The notes below the pieces were generated by a model. That model worked only from the letters and a program-made list of their open reading frames with translations. It was not told the DNA's origin and searched no databases. The translations under genes were made by a program, and so were the position numbers. DNA of 64,000 nucleotides from Rostratula benghalensis (taxonomy: Eukaryota > Chordata > Aves > Charadriiformes > Rostratulidae), in assembly GCA_013399305.1 (NCBI GenBank), contig VXAI01000028.1, positions 4,208,175-4,272,174 on the forward strand, given 5' to 3'. Shown here one piece after another: positions 12,653 through 24,779 of this stretch (positions are counted from its first letter, which is position 1; each line of letters opens with the position of its first letter).

Positions 12653-15120
12653 CTTTAATCTGATCACTTGTCCATCCCATTAATTTCAGATTACATCAGA
12701 GTGAGCAGAGCCTTACCTCATTCACCATGAACTTGATATAGGATGTAGGTACAACCTTGCACGTTTTGGGAGGGGATTATCACCACTGAGAAGCATGTAA
12801 AGAGCAAGAGTAGCATCCTGTCCTCTGCCATGCAGAAATTGATTGGAGCCAAGGTATCTGACAGATCCAACTTGCCTTAATATGAGACTGTGTGACATAT
12901 GAAATTCCAATTTGCTCAGAATAAATCATATTAAAAATAGTTTCCCACAAAACCTTAAACTAATACAGCATTTTATGTGATCTGAATATCTATGAACTAA
13001 TTAGTAATATTCATTCAGCCACTACAGCAAGCTGTGAGTCTTTAGAAACCTCAGCATCCCAGCTGTCAAGGCTATGGTGGTACCCACCAGAGAAATTTCC
13101 AAGGAAATTCAGATTTCAGAAATTCACACCTTGGGTCTAAAGCCTCTAACTTGTTCATTCAGTTTTCTGCCTTTTACTGTGGTTTGCCCTTAGGTCTGTT
13201 CTCTGCTGTTGTCCTCTCAGATCAGTATTGGATGGTGAGAACTGAGCATTATCTGCATTATTTTCATATTACTGTTCTCCCAATGGAGCTCTGTCTCTCA
13301 TCTCTTTGACTGCTTGAATGAACACATTTGGAGGTTTAGTTGGTCTTTTTTTTCTTGGGGGAGAATGGAGGTGCCAATGCACAGCTGAAAAACTATATTT
13401 TTCCCTTAGTCTGAACTGAAGTTTGAACTGAATCTTGGCTCTTCCACTTATTCTCATACAATAATCTTATTCAAATATTCTAGTAGCTTCCAGGGACACT
13501 TTCCCAGAGTGTAAAATATCACGTTTGGGGTCTCTGAGTTTTGTGTACTTAGCAAGGTTGCTTGCCCCTCAAAGTTTATGTCAAAGTCTTCATTTGTTTC
13601 TGTACGGTAACCTTGCAGTGAATGTACACTCTTAAGACCCAGGAACATGTTTTTTTACCACAGGAGATAGTTTCTCTTGGTTCTGCAATGCAATATATCT
13701 CTCTAGTTTATCTACCTCAATGCTTAGTGTACATTTCCTTAGTAAAGTAAATTAAAAAGTAAAGAGAAGTGTTTTTCCTTTTTGTTGGCTCTTTCCTATG
13801 ATTGTCCCTAATACTGATGAGGTATCATCAGGATGAGGTATCATCAGTATTATCTTGCTTTTTTTGGGATCAAACTGTCTTGCACATTTTTCTCCAACTT
13901 GAGTGAAGCAATCCATTTTCTCAGCAGTCAGTTGGTCCTCTGCAGCATTATCTGCTGTCCTACAACCTTTTCTGAGCTAGTCAGGCAATGGCCAATGACT
14001 TTGTATTGGACTTTTGCCAGTACGTCCCTTCAAGAGTTTGCAAATGCCAAAATGATGTGAGCCACTGCAGTTCTGGTATCTTTTTCAAAATACCAGATGT
14101 ATTCACAAACTATGTCTTGTTTTGCAAACTCTGATATTTTTGCCACAGGGCTCTTCTTCTATATGTTGTTTCTCATGTCTGTCAGAACTCTTCCTGCCCC
14201 CTAAGTTTGAATTTGGGTAGAGTGGCTTTCTTTCCTTGGCAAGTTCTAATTGGGTTATTCCTAAATCCTTTAACAATATTTCTCTCTCTTTCCCCCACCC
14301 TACACTATAATATCAGCTTGACCCTCATACCAGCTGTCAATTAGTAACAGAATATTTCCATCTTTTTTTCTGTACTGTTCCAGTATAGTACTCCTGTATT
14401 TTTAATAATCTGCCTCCCCTGCCTGAGTTATCTAAACTATATAAATCATCTATGTCTTCAGAATCAGCCAATACCTAAAAGGAGACCATATTCGTGTTGC
14501 CTAGGAAAGCAAGTTACTGCTTAAACTTCCTTTCTCTCTACTCTGTCTTTTAGAAGGGCTTTGACTTTGATGGGATTTTTAAATTCTTCTTTCTTCCACA
14601 TGGAATATTGTATTTGTTCACTTTATTCCTATATAGTTCTCAGAAGCTATTCCAAATAAAAGGAGACAGTTCTCTGCCTATCCGACAGCGTCCTTCACTC
14701 CTAATAGCAATATCACTTAGTGCTGGAGCCTGATTTGCTAATGAGAGTCTTAAATGTGCCGTTTAGGCACTTAAATTTTGGGGTATACATACCCCTTATG
14801 GTCTATGGCCACTGCTGTCTAAACCTGAAGATCCCACAGTAGTATTTCAAATATTTTTTTTCCTGCTTTCTCAACATTTTTTTCATTGCAGAAGGAACCT
14901 AAAGCCCCTTTCATGTCCCTTACGTCTTTCTCCAACCAGCTCTTTTTTCCCCTGAATTCATCAGTGTGGTCTCCACTGTGCATGGATGGTCTCATTGCAA
15001 GCGTAGGAGGGGAAATCCATTTGAACAAGAACCCCAAATGCACTGGTAAACTTCAGTGAATGCCCTTTCCGTGCAAGACAAAAAATCACAGTTGTGAAGG
15101 CCAGGTTCAAGGTGTTCTGT
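12653..15120. other. Unassigned non-coding DNA
   Basis: Nothing beyond short open frames and one small nested repeat (13,811-13,850, listed separately) is visible. A short hairpin with arms 'ctggtat' and 'ataccag' lies near 14,073-14,096. No gene is supported. Confidence 0.55.
13811..13850. repeat. Nested direct and inverted repeat
   Basis: The 15-mer 'gatgaggtatcatca' occurs twice in direct orientation (13,816-13,830 and 13,832-13,846). The whole block is also bounded by complementary 10-bp arms, 'atactgatga' and 'tcatcagtat'. It can therefore be read as a local tandem duplication or as a hairpin. No function can be inferred. Confidence 0.85.
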
Positions 15121-15269
15121 TCTTACAAAACACTGTACAATTGTTTGTGGGGTATAGGCTTGGGAGCTATGCTGGATGAGTGCCTTATTTATTAAAATAA
15201 TCTTACAGAATGCTGTACCATTGTTTGTGGGGTATATGCTTGGGAGCTATGCTGGATGAGTGCCTTATT
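15121..15269. repeat. 80-bp-period tandem duplication
   Basis: Two head-to-tail copies of about 69 bp, at 15,121-15,189 and 15,201-15,269, share a start at 'tcttaca' and an end at 'gtgccttat'. They differ at about five positions, roughly 93% identity by eye. An AT-rich 11-bp spacer separates them. The long identical internal run covers 'ttgtttgtggggtat' and 'gcttgggagctatgctgg'. It looks like a single segmental duplication event rather than a longer satellite; no third copy is seen. Confidence 0.9.
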
Positions 15270-18200
15270 AAATTTGAGTAAACTAAATAAACCAAGCAAG
15301 CACAAAAATCAATTAATTTTTACAATATGCTTGAGAGAAAAGCAAGCAGGCGGTTTTTCTCTTACTTTTAAGAAAAAAATGAGGCAGAAAAATGAAGCAA
15401 GTAACTTGGCTCTTGGGAGCAAGTAGGAAAGCAGACCCAAAATTTAGAAGACTTTTATTCTGGACTTTGTCTACTTCACTGGCATTTTATTTTTTAAATG
15501 TCTTTCATAGGATGTTTTGCTTACTTTATTCATTTGTGTGATTACTTTCATAAACAGAAAGCTGTAAAATCACAGTGAAGTTAGTCCAAAGCTGGGACAA
15601 TACTGAGTTCAGGAGGTACAGCAGAAATTTAGTGAATCTCATCAAAAGTTCCTCTTTCATTTACCAAGGAAATGTAACTAAATTAATGGATTTTAGATGA
15701 GAAGGAAACTCAAGACTATCTAATATAACCATATGTATTTTGCATGCCATAGAATTCCACTTGGGTATCTCTGCAAAATATTTCCTGCCAGATAGTGGGC
15801 AGATCACACCTCTGCTATCTTTCACTACTTTGGTTTCAAAGCAATAGCACTCTAAAGATGTAGTCTAACTTGCCTGTTGTAGGTTTACTGTATAAAGTCT
15901 TAATGATTCCGAAGTCCATGAAACCTGAAATGAGTGATATATGTAAGTACTCCTTTTGTAATCCCACAGTCCGAGAGATTAGTCAAGACAGGAATGAAAG
16001 GAAGCAAAGGAAAATCAATGTTTAACTTGGAAATATTTGTCAGTTAACAAGTCACAAGGAAGTAAGTGTGTTTAACACCTAAGAGAGTTGAAGTAGCAAT
16101 CTAATTTATACTTAATTTTTACTTTTATTTTGGAGGGGGCAGAATTTAAAAAAAAAGAGTGAGCCCAGACAAAAAAAAAAAATCCTCAAAAGTTCTTTTG
16201 AGCCTTGTTACCATTGCATTTCTTAAAATCATGAATATTCTCTAAATATATTTGAACACATTTATGTTACAGAAGGCTGCCAATCCAGACTGACAACATT
16301 TAAACACGTACTGAGATCCATCTTTCTTATGGACAACATGTAATTGTGTGTATAAACACCTATTCTGAGCGGGGATGATTTCCTGAACTGCAGATACAAC
16401 TTCTGTCCTTTACCTATTTTAAGGGAATTCTATTTTCTGGCATCTTGCTGCTTTTCTTCTTTTTTCCCCTTCAAAAACACATCTGCTTTAATATCCTGTT
16501 GAGTTTAAAAGTATATTCCTTTACATTCTCACAAGCTCATAGTTTTCAAGATCTGGAATTTCTTACACCAGGAAGTCTGCTGGAAATCTGTAAGAGCTCT
16601 GTGGACAATGATGAGGGTACCTACTTCACCGCTTAGTTCTGCATCTCAGGTCTTTCTCATACTGAAAAAGTGTAAACATCTTAATCCCTCTGAGGGAGGA
16701 GTCTCTCAGGTGTTTCCTTATTGATCAGTGCTGTAAAGGGTTGATGCCTGTCTGAGAGGCACATCGATCTGTCTTGTCTAGAGTAGCTGAAAGGACTTTA
16801 TGCATTGAATTTTCTCAGTAGAGCTATAAAATTACACGTCTTGGCAAGTGAAGCCAGCCTGTTAATGTATAGATTTTCTGCCTTGAGTGATTTTCTGAAA
16901 TCAATAACTCGTTAAAAAGAAAAAAGTGCAATTCTCACAATTCATATCCATGCAAATAACAGGCTGACTTCAGCAACAGTGTCCAACTGAATTGTATCAC
17001 TGAGTTTGGAGGATGATGTGTTGTTTGTTCAGATGCCCTGATTGCAGTTTCATTTATGCTTCAACCTTCTTGAAAAACACTATTTTAAGAACATTATCCA
17101 TTAATTAATTCTTAAGATAAATGCTCTTCTGGCAGAATGATTAAACTACTACTAAAAATAAGGTCTGCTGGTGAATCCTTTAAAAATATGATTGCATCTC
17201 CATCAAGTAACTCACTTTCACCACAGAGTACAAGCATAAACCTTCTTCAAAATCAGTCTCTAGGAATCCTTTATGCATAGTGTAACTCCTCAAAAGAAAT
17301 GTCAGATGACTTGGAAGGGAAGGAAGCTTTCCATCCTAAGTGTGTAAAGCACTGCAATCTTTAATTTATTGACTGAATTGATCTGGCTTTTTAAGACTCC
17401 CCAACCTGGCATCAGTATTCTGTTTATCTCAAATGCAATGAATCTGTCCTTCTTCCCTGTGGGTAGGTACTTAATAGCTGTTACCTTAAGAGGACAGGCC
17501 CTGCTGGATCCATAAGTATTGTACTTCAAGGTACATTTGGGTCAAAGCTTTCTTTTTGTTCTGCTTAGTTCTCAAGTTGCTGCACTACCTGCTCTTTTTG
17601 ACTTTCTTAGTGGCTTGAAAACTATGTCAGGTGCTTTTCACAGTGTTAGTTCTTTTTCTTGGGGTGATTTTTCATTCACCTAGATGCATTAATTCAAAAT
17701 TTTTCATTTTTTTCAAGTGCAGTAAGAGGATTTAGAATGCTTTATGGGTTGCTGAAGTCAGCCACTTTCACAAAACTTTTCCATATGATGCATGTCAGCA
17801 GCACAGTTTCAAGGAGTGCCTTCTCATTTCGCTTTCCACTTAGCATGAGTTTAACAGGTGTCGCAGAACACCTCTGAATATGGCAGTAATAGTGTATGTG
17901 ATCTGGGAATATAGAGAGAAGGCAGTAGGAAAAGGAACAAAGGTAACTGGGAGGTGGAAGATGAACTGGTTCCAAAGGACACCCTCCAGCAAATGGTGGC
18001 AAAAAAATAAAATTTGGTAGGTTTAACTTTACTCTGCAAAAGAGTAAACCTTGCATGTCAGCAGGGACTCATGTGGTTTAATAAATTACTGGAAGGTTAG
18101 GAGAATGGGACGTACCCTGTCTTGAAGAGTCTCTGGAAGGTCTGAGGGAATCCTGAGCCCAGCAATAAATTTCTCGATCTCTAATGAAAAAGGCAGCCAG

Positions 18201-18950
18201 TAGTATGACCGAGCATTCTTGAATGACTGTGTGCTGGATTTCTAGCCCTTTGAGGCTAATGGAAGAACTGACAGAGCAGAAATAGTCCAGCCAAGGGATT
18301 AAAATCAGAAACTACTCTGTTTGTTTAGCGAAAAAAATATAAGGACCTGTTCCAGGAGCAGCAGAAGCTCAGTTTCCTATGGAACCATATTCCCTGTCTC
18401 CCATGCACTTTCTGGAGGTCTTCATGAGAACCCCAGATCCTTCCCACAACCACTCATGACCAGAAGGGCAAAAGGCAGCTTCTGCTGCATCTGCTATGGA
18501 ACTATGCACATACTGATTTGAAGGCTAGAAATAAGCTGATTTGTGCTGATTGGACAAGTAATCATTGATCCCACTCCTTCAAGGAGATTTTCCTCAGCTG
18601 GGGGCACTAATTTAGGTCTCTTTCCTCTGTGCAATAGCAAGACTTTTAGGAACATAATTATCTCCAAGGCTTTTGCTTCTCCCCTGACAATTTGCATCGA
18701 AATGTGCCAGTGGGTTTGAAAGATATTAGGGGGAGACATGAACAGACAGATGGCATGACTGCATAAGCCTCATTTCCGTAGGAAATCAAGTGGAAATGTT
18801 TGTATAGTTTATACACAACACAATATGGTTTGTGTCTGTCATATTATTTTGAAGGCTGTTGTTGCAATTTTGTGTTCCATTGTGGTGCTTCATCTAATCT
18901 AAAGTTTCTAAAAGTACTGCTTTGGACCTTTGTGGTTTGTTTTCATGCAT
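15270..18950. other. Unassigned non-coding DNA
   Basis: No supported gene. Poly-A runs occur near 16,150 and 16,172. Open frames at 17.3-18.06 kb (-) are short, overlap in different frames, and carry no recognisable domain. Confidence 0.55.
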
Positions 18951-19007
18951 CTCATAGGAACCTAGGACTGGAAGGGGCGTCCTGGGTCATTGTGTCCAGG
19001 CTCCTGC
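18951..19007 (-). mobile_element. Old CR1 3' end fragment
   Basis: The + strand reads 'ctcataggaacctaggactg' followed by 'gaaggggcgtcctgggtcat' and 'tccaggctcctgctg'. This is the reverse complement of the conserved terminal part of the CR1 3' UTR: the block usually seen as a cataggactggaaggga core, a cctc/ggtcat pair, then tccag and cctgct. It is only about 57 bp long and clearly diverged, so it should be an old insertion. Strand is that of the LINE sense sequence. Confidence 0.65.
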
Positions 19008-19998
19008 TGATGTATATGAACTGTAAAAGTTGAAAGAGAAAAGTACTATATAATAAACTTCTGGTTGCTACAGTGGGGAAGTTAATGAGACAAGTGAAAC
19101 CCTCTGTGTGGCTTTTATAGATCTGGAAGCCACAGTATGGGACAGTCCCCTTGCAAATCTTGGGTCATTAGCTTATCTTCTGCAGTAACTGCAAAGGCTG
19201 AATGTCAGAGGACAAATAAATTTTCCCCTTTACAGCAAAAGAGTATGAAGAATTCACATTTTCTTTAGACAGTCCTGGGGAATAGATTGGCAGATTTTTT
19301 CGTATCTAAAAGGAGTTTTAAAATGTTACACACGTTTACATGGAGGAAATTATTTGATCTGGGGAGAGGAGGTATCCCTTAGCTTTTAAATGTGCTTGAA
19401 TTACAGTAAGGCATGTTCAGCATTCTGTAGGTTTTTCCTAAACAAAACAAGAACCCAGAAGTCCCTCCATGGAATAAGACAATAGGCAATAGGTAAAAGA
19501 AGGATGGCAGTTTCTTATATACAAGACCTGTGGGGAACAATAGTATCAGATAATTCCTGAAGCTAGAAAATGCTAGAAAAAGAACCTGATGATATAAAAT
19601 CAAAATCTGTAACTGCTTGTGTTTCTGTGCTATTTGCCTTAAGAGTTTGCCTGTGTGCTGATTATTAGTATTAAATGTGCTTCTTTAGAATATGTAGATA
19701 TTTGCAAATTGCTAAGGACAATTCTTGAGTATTTATATTCCAGAATATCTATATTGTTTCAAATCTTGGTGATGAAACATCCTCTGTATAAAGTTATAAA
19801 AGGTGCAGCTATTTAGAGTAAGGCATAGCCCGATAGAAGGAATAGAAGGAAAATAGTTTATCTGACAGTTTTTACAAAATAAACAGAAAACAAATCAACC
19901 CTTTGAAAACCTCCCTTTGTCAATACGTAAGCTCTATTCAGAAATAGCAGGATCATTTTTGAATTATTTCAAATTGTTTCCCTTTTTGAAAGTAAAGT
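19008..19998. other. Unassigned AT-rich non-coding DNA
   Basis: No supported gene, RNA or repeat family. Open frames here are short and lack motifs. Confidence 0.5.
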
Positions 19999-20097
19999 AA
20001 ATACATAATTAAAGCATTGACAGTTAAAGCATAAAGCATTTAAATACATATTTGATTGACATTTAAAGCTTTTAAATACATAATTAAAGCATTGACA
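19999..20097. repeat. AT-rich direct repeat abutting a CR1 insertion
   Basis: A 24-bp block beginning 'aaatacataattaaagcatt' is repeated exactly at 19,999-20,022 and 20,074-20,097, a period of 75 bp. Shorter related pieces ('aaagcatt', 'taaatacat', 'ttgacat') recur between the copies, so the block looks like a decayed local tandem array. It ends where the CR1 3' fragment begins, within about 12 bp. Confidence 0.8.
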
Positions 20098-20109
20098 TTG
20101 ATTAAGTTT

Positions 20110-20325
20110 ATGCTGAACATTAGGAAAGAAATTTTCCCAGAAAGAGTGGTCAGACACTGGAATAGACCGTCCAGGGATGCTGTTGAGTCCCCATCCCTGA
20201 ATGTGTTTAAGAGTCATTTAGATGTGGTGTTGGGGGATGTGGCATAGGGGAGGAATTTGTAGAGTAGGGCTGATGGTTGGACTCGATGATCCCAAGGGTC
20301 TCTTCCAACCTGAATGATTCTATGA
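20110..20325 (+). mobile_element. 5'-truncated CR1 LINE, 3' end
   Basis: The segment reads in sense orientation through the end of CR1. A short frame carries the conserved stretch from '[10 protein letters not shown]' through '[16 protein letters not shown]' to a '[11 protein letters not shown]' type end. Then comes the 3' UTR with 'ggttggactcgatgatccc' and 'tcttccaacctgaatgattc', ending at the usual 'attctatg' terminal repeat. Only about 215 bp remain, typical of severe 5' truncation at insertion. It is less diverged than the copies at 6.3 and 18.95 kb. Confidence 0.9.
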
Positions 20326-21929
20326 AAGTGTTTTGTATGGAATAGCTTTAGCATTAACCAGGAAGATCACTGAGTTATTTTACTGCTGTCTTTAGCCTGA
20401 TTTGACTGTGTTGCAATTTTACACCTCTTTTCTCTTGCATCAGAGTTTGATCCAGGAAAGACAGGGGCTACTTATCTAGAGAAATGCTTGAGGTTGTGAG
20501 TAGGTTTAAGCATTTCAATAGACTCTTTGACTTTGGTTGCACTGTTTCTATCCTAGAATATGAAGTGTATGCTTAAATACTTCAATGGGTTATCCTGTGC
20601 TCCAAACCAAAGCTCAGAGCACTGGTCACACTGGTAGTGATAAACAGCTCCATCAGCCTTGTGCCATGTTCACATACACCCAGAACTGTAGTGTGCACTG
20701 AACTACATTGTGTGGGTAGTCCATAAAGTCATAATCAGAAAGATGGAAGTCACAGCTTTATTTCAGAAAAGTTCATTTCCTATAAAAAATTGCATGCTTT
20801 AGTAGAATTAGGCAGTTTAAAAAAGTCATTCCAGGGTCTGAATCATTAAACTTTGGACCTTTAAAGGTATTTAACTGTTAAACTCCTGACTGAATCAAAA
20901 CCTAGTTCTGGAATGTTGTAGTTACTTTTGTTTTAAGGTGTTTGGAATGAGCCTAGTCTTTTAAACACTATGTTAATGCTTTCAGTATGTTAATTTTTAA
21001 CAAAGAGGCTTTCTTCATGAAAAGCACATTTTCTGCCCAACAGGATTTGATAGTGTTTTCCATTAAAACTTTGAAGACTCTGAAATCTGACATTCCTGCT
21101 AAGTTTGCTCAGTCAGGCTCAGCCTTTAGAAAAAAGTCTTCTAACTAGAAGGAGAGGGGAAAGGTTATTAAAAATCTGTCACCTAATGGAGGGTTCCAGA
21201 CTGCTTTCCATCACCAGGTTGCTCTTTATCACTCTGTATTGCAATGGCTTTAAGCAGGTGTAACTCATTTGTATGACCCTTGGGGTCTCATGCTGCTTTG
21301 AGAAACCAGTGCACCAGCTGGCATTGAGCTTAGTGATCTGCTGTAAGGCTCAACAGGACTCATTTCTAAGTCCACTTTATCCTTTATTCATCTAATCTTA
21401 CATCTAATCTTAAATTGCAAATATTATACCATGGTCAGCATTTGGTGACTGATGCTCCCAGCCTGTCACTGCTCCTTTTTGTCCAGTCACCAGCAGCTAA
21501 ATCCCCTTCCCCAGGCACCTAAGCGGTACTAGGGCTTTGTCACTACAGCTGAGCAGATATGTTGGGATTTTCCCCCCAGTTTTTATTTAGGTAAGTGCAA
21601 AATCTACGATACTTCTGCCTGATCAAGCTCAATTTTGTCTTTGTTTAAAATATTAATCTCTAGCCCAGTCCTGCTTGTTTCATTCACCTTGCAGTTGAAT
21701 TCAGTTGACTTGGGTGGAACTAGTAAAAAGACTGAAGCCTGCTGGCCAAATCCTGTTTTCAGTTACCATGACATAAAATACTCTGACTCCGCTGAACTCA
21801 ACAGAGAAAACACACAACGAATAGATTATGTTGACTTCTGTGATAAGTGCAAAAGCAATTAAAATTTCTTTCTATCATTAGGCATCACAATGCCATATGA
21901 AAGCACTTACATTATGCATCATCAGCTTT
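20326..21929. other. Non-coding DNA with a possible decayed palindromic repeat
   Basis: No gene is supported. The part at about 21,747-21,820 ('gccaaatcctgttttcagtt', then 'gctgaactcaacagag') resembles half of a known amniote hairpin-repeat pattern with a gccaaatcctg arm and a gaagtcaa centre. It is too diverged to call as a separate element. Confidence 0.4.
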
Positions 21930-22020
21930 TGAAGAAATGGAGTCCCAGAGTTGCCCATTGTCCCATAGCGTGTGAGAGCTATGGTTGGAAATTCTTGTTT
22001 CCCCACCAGGTGCCTTTACC
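21930..22020 (-). mobile_element. MIR/CORE-SINE-like fragment
   Basis: The + strand has 'gaagaaatggagtcccagag', 'ttgcccattgtcccatagc' and 'gtgagagctatggttggaa'. These follow the order of the reverse-complemented CORE region of MIR-type SINEs: aaactgaggcacagag, then ttgcccaaggtcacatagc, then gtggcagagctgg. The copy is highly diverged; the call rests on the order of several short blocks, not on a long match. Confidence 0.45.
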
Positions 22021-24751
22021 TACTGGATTCTTTTGCTTTTTGAGGGAAAAACTTGCATAAAGAAGGAACTGAAAAAGTAATTGTTTATATGCATCACACT
22101 CAGAGGGGAGGAAATTCTTAATGAAGTTTTGTGGTCTGCGTATAAGACACTTAAAAATGATTATAAACAGCAAGAGAGCATCACCTTAAGTTTTATCCTT
22201 GTGTTATATAAGTACAATAACTGACAGCCCTACTCCCAAGTGGTTTTTGCTATAGGCAATACGTTGAGAGAAAAAAGTATATTCGCTTAAAGTTCATTAC
22301 TGTATTTACAGTACTGCTTTCCCATGCTTATTTTAGGGTCATTTGGGAAAAAGCTTTAACTCCAAAAAAATGAATGCATTGCTATTCTGGGAGTTAGATT
22401 GTCACTTAATAAATATATTTCTGATAATAAAAATCAGTGTCATTTTCCTTGCAGGGACTTATTCGGAAGAAAGTTATTAAAAACTGCATGGAAAACTAGC
22501 ATCACAGCTTTTTTTGTTGTTTTTATTTGAAATTCCTACAGGAAAGTCAGCTGAATCCAAAAAGTGTCTCTGGTCATTAAAACCCAGAGGTAAGATTCTT
22601 GTAGTAAAGATACAATTAAGCAAGGTAGCTCTGACGAGCCTTTTAAATGTATTTTAAGAACAAAGACTTAACTGGCCCTGCTGATGGGAAAGTCATAATG
22701 TGTTTTTTTTCCTGATCACTTTCTATTCTTCTTATATGTGACAGATGTCAATGAAGTTGAAAAGTGTCCATTTCCCAGCAGGATGCTGGCTGTTCCCCAA
22801 AATGCCTGGGCAGTTTATAGAGGCCCTAATATCTTCTCATCGTGACTGAAAGATTTGTAGAGAAAGCATCCTGCAGGGCAGAGGCCTGCTGCCTTTGAAT
22901 AGAGGGCAGGCAGCAGCTCTATGGGCCTCAGCAAGAGATGCCATTGTACCATCAGGAAACTTTGATTTATTATCTGAGAAATTCACCATCCATCTGCATG
23001 AAGAGGTCACAGAAGCAACTTTCCTAATATGAATCTGAGACCCCCATTATTTCCCACTTATTGCTACAAGCATGAAAAATTGTTCCAACTGAGAGAGCTG
23101 GACTTTCAGGACTTGTTGCCATAGCTGAATTTATAGGAATATTTAGGAGCAATGCTTAGTGGGGTTTTTTGAACGTATAAACTCCAGCAATTTTCACAGG
23201 TTTTTGCTAATTAGTGCCACCACTGTGGAAATGGAGGCAGTTCTGCAAACAAGCTGCGACAAATGGGATTTTTATTGCCAGTAGAAAAGCCTAGGGAATA
23301 ATTAGCAGGTCCATAGAGATCTCTTGATTACAGACATCTGCATTGGTAATGTCCAGACGAAAAGATTGCCGAGGGAAATGTTTAGGGATTTTCACCTAAG
23401 GGCACATTTATGTTGTCAGCTACACCCTTCAAACTGCAGTCGGACAAATGTGGGAAAATATTTTGTGAAATGTTAAACTGATGAACCTGATGTTGACTAA
23501 TCTGGACTAAGGAAACTGGCTTGGCGTTCCAAAGTACTGTCCAGCAGCCAAGACTTGCAGATGTAATATTTTGATATCTCATTAAACTTGATTTCACAGA
23601 GATGCTTCTCAGTGCTGCGCTGGAGTTGCTGTGTGTTGCCTAAGATGCTTTTGCAGTTATCACTGCTTTGTTGAATAGAACGAAGAGGAAATAACAAGAC
23701 TGATTATTAAAAAAACCACATGACTCCTTGGAAATGAAGCACTGAAAAAAAGAATTCATGTCAACACAGGATTTATTAGTGCAGGTTGAAGAGTAACTTG
23801 ATTTGGGATTTTCCTGCTCTTGCCAAAGTGATTCACAAGATAAATCATGGCTTCACTTGTAGAAGCAGTTGAGGTTTTGTCTTTTTTATACATTATGCTT
23901 TTAAACTGGCTAATAAAACACTAATTTCAGGCCTTTGAAACAGAATTTTGAGCTAAGAGTTTTTAAAAACCCACAATTATATTAATTTATAGAGCATTAC
24001 AGTGTAGTTGCCCCAGTCCTAGACTGGTTTCTGTTGTATTAAATGCCATATAAATTCCAAACAAAACTAATTCCTTTCCTGAAGAACTTACAGTGCAAAG
24101 ATTTGGTTGCTTTTACCAGTTGTGTCTGGATATAGAATTTAAAATAAATTTATAATGGTTTTGATTTTAAAATATCCATAACACAATGTAGGTCTGTCTT
24201 GCTTAGAATCTCTGTGATGGGATCTTCACTCTCACAAGCATTGCAGCAGAAAATGCCGTTAAATTTGTTAAATTTTGTATTAAACCCATCCTTCTCCAGG
24301 AAAGCCATTAAGCAAATGATTAATTTTAAGATACATTTCAGTCCCAGTGGCATCATTTATCCTACTTGCTGGTCAGGCAGTCACTAACAACCGAGTTAAG
24401 TACTGACGAGGCCTAATTCTGAATTCAGGCACTCCTTCAAGATGTCACGAGAACTAAGACTAATTCTTCTGGTTTTTAAGCTGCCAGGTACACAGTGCAT
24501 GTGTAGAGCTGCAGCCAGTAATGCACCAACATATGAGGCAGGGAATAATTACCAGCATCAGGCTGTTGGCTCCTGAAGTCCTCGATCAACAGGCTATGTC
24601 ATCCCTTTGAGGATGTGGATTTGAACTACAAATTGTGAACTGGTTGTGCCCATGAATAAACATTTCCTACATCTTTCTTCAGAGAAGAAAATTTGGTCAG
24701 ATATTCCCAAAGCTCTCTCTGTGCTTGGCTTTTCTGCTCTCTTTGTGATGA
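22021..24751. other. Unassigned non-coding DNA
   Basis: No gene, RNA or repeat could be supported. A GC-richer patch lies near 22,860-22,930. Minus-strand open frames at 23.4-23.7 kb overlap each other in different frames and look like chance. Confidence 0.5.
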
Positions 24752-24779
24752 GGGGTGGAAGGGGTGGTGAAGGGTTGGG
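24752..24779 (+). other. G-quadruplex-type motif
   Basis: Four G-runs (GGGG, GGGG, GGG, GGG) are separated by loops of 5, 7 and 2 bases, fitting the standard G3+N1-7 pattern on the + strand. Nothing nearby shows a promoter or exon, so any role is unknown. Confidence 0.6.
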
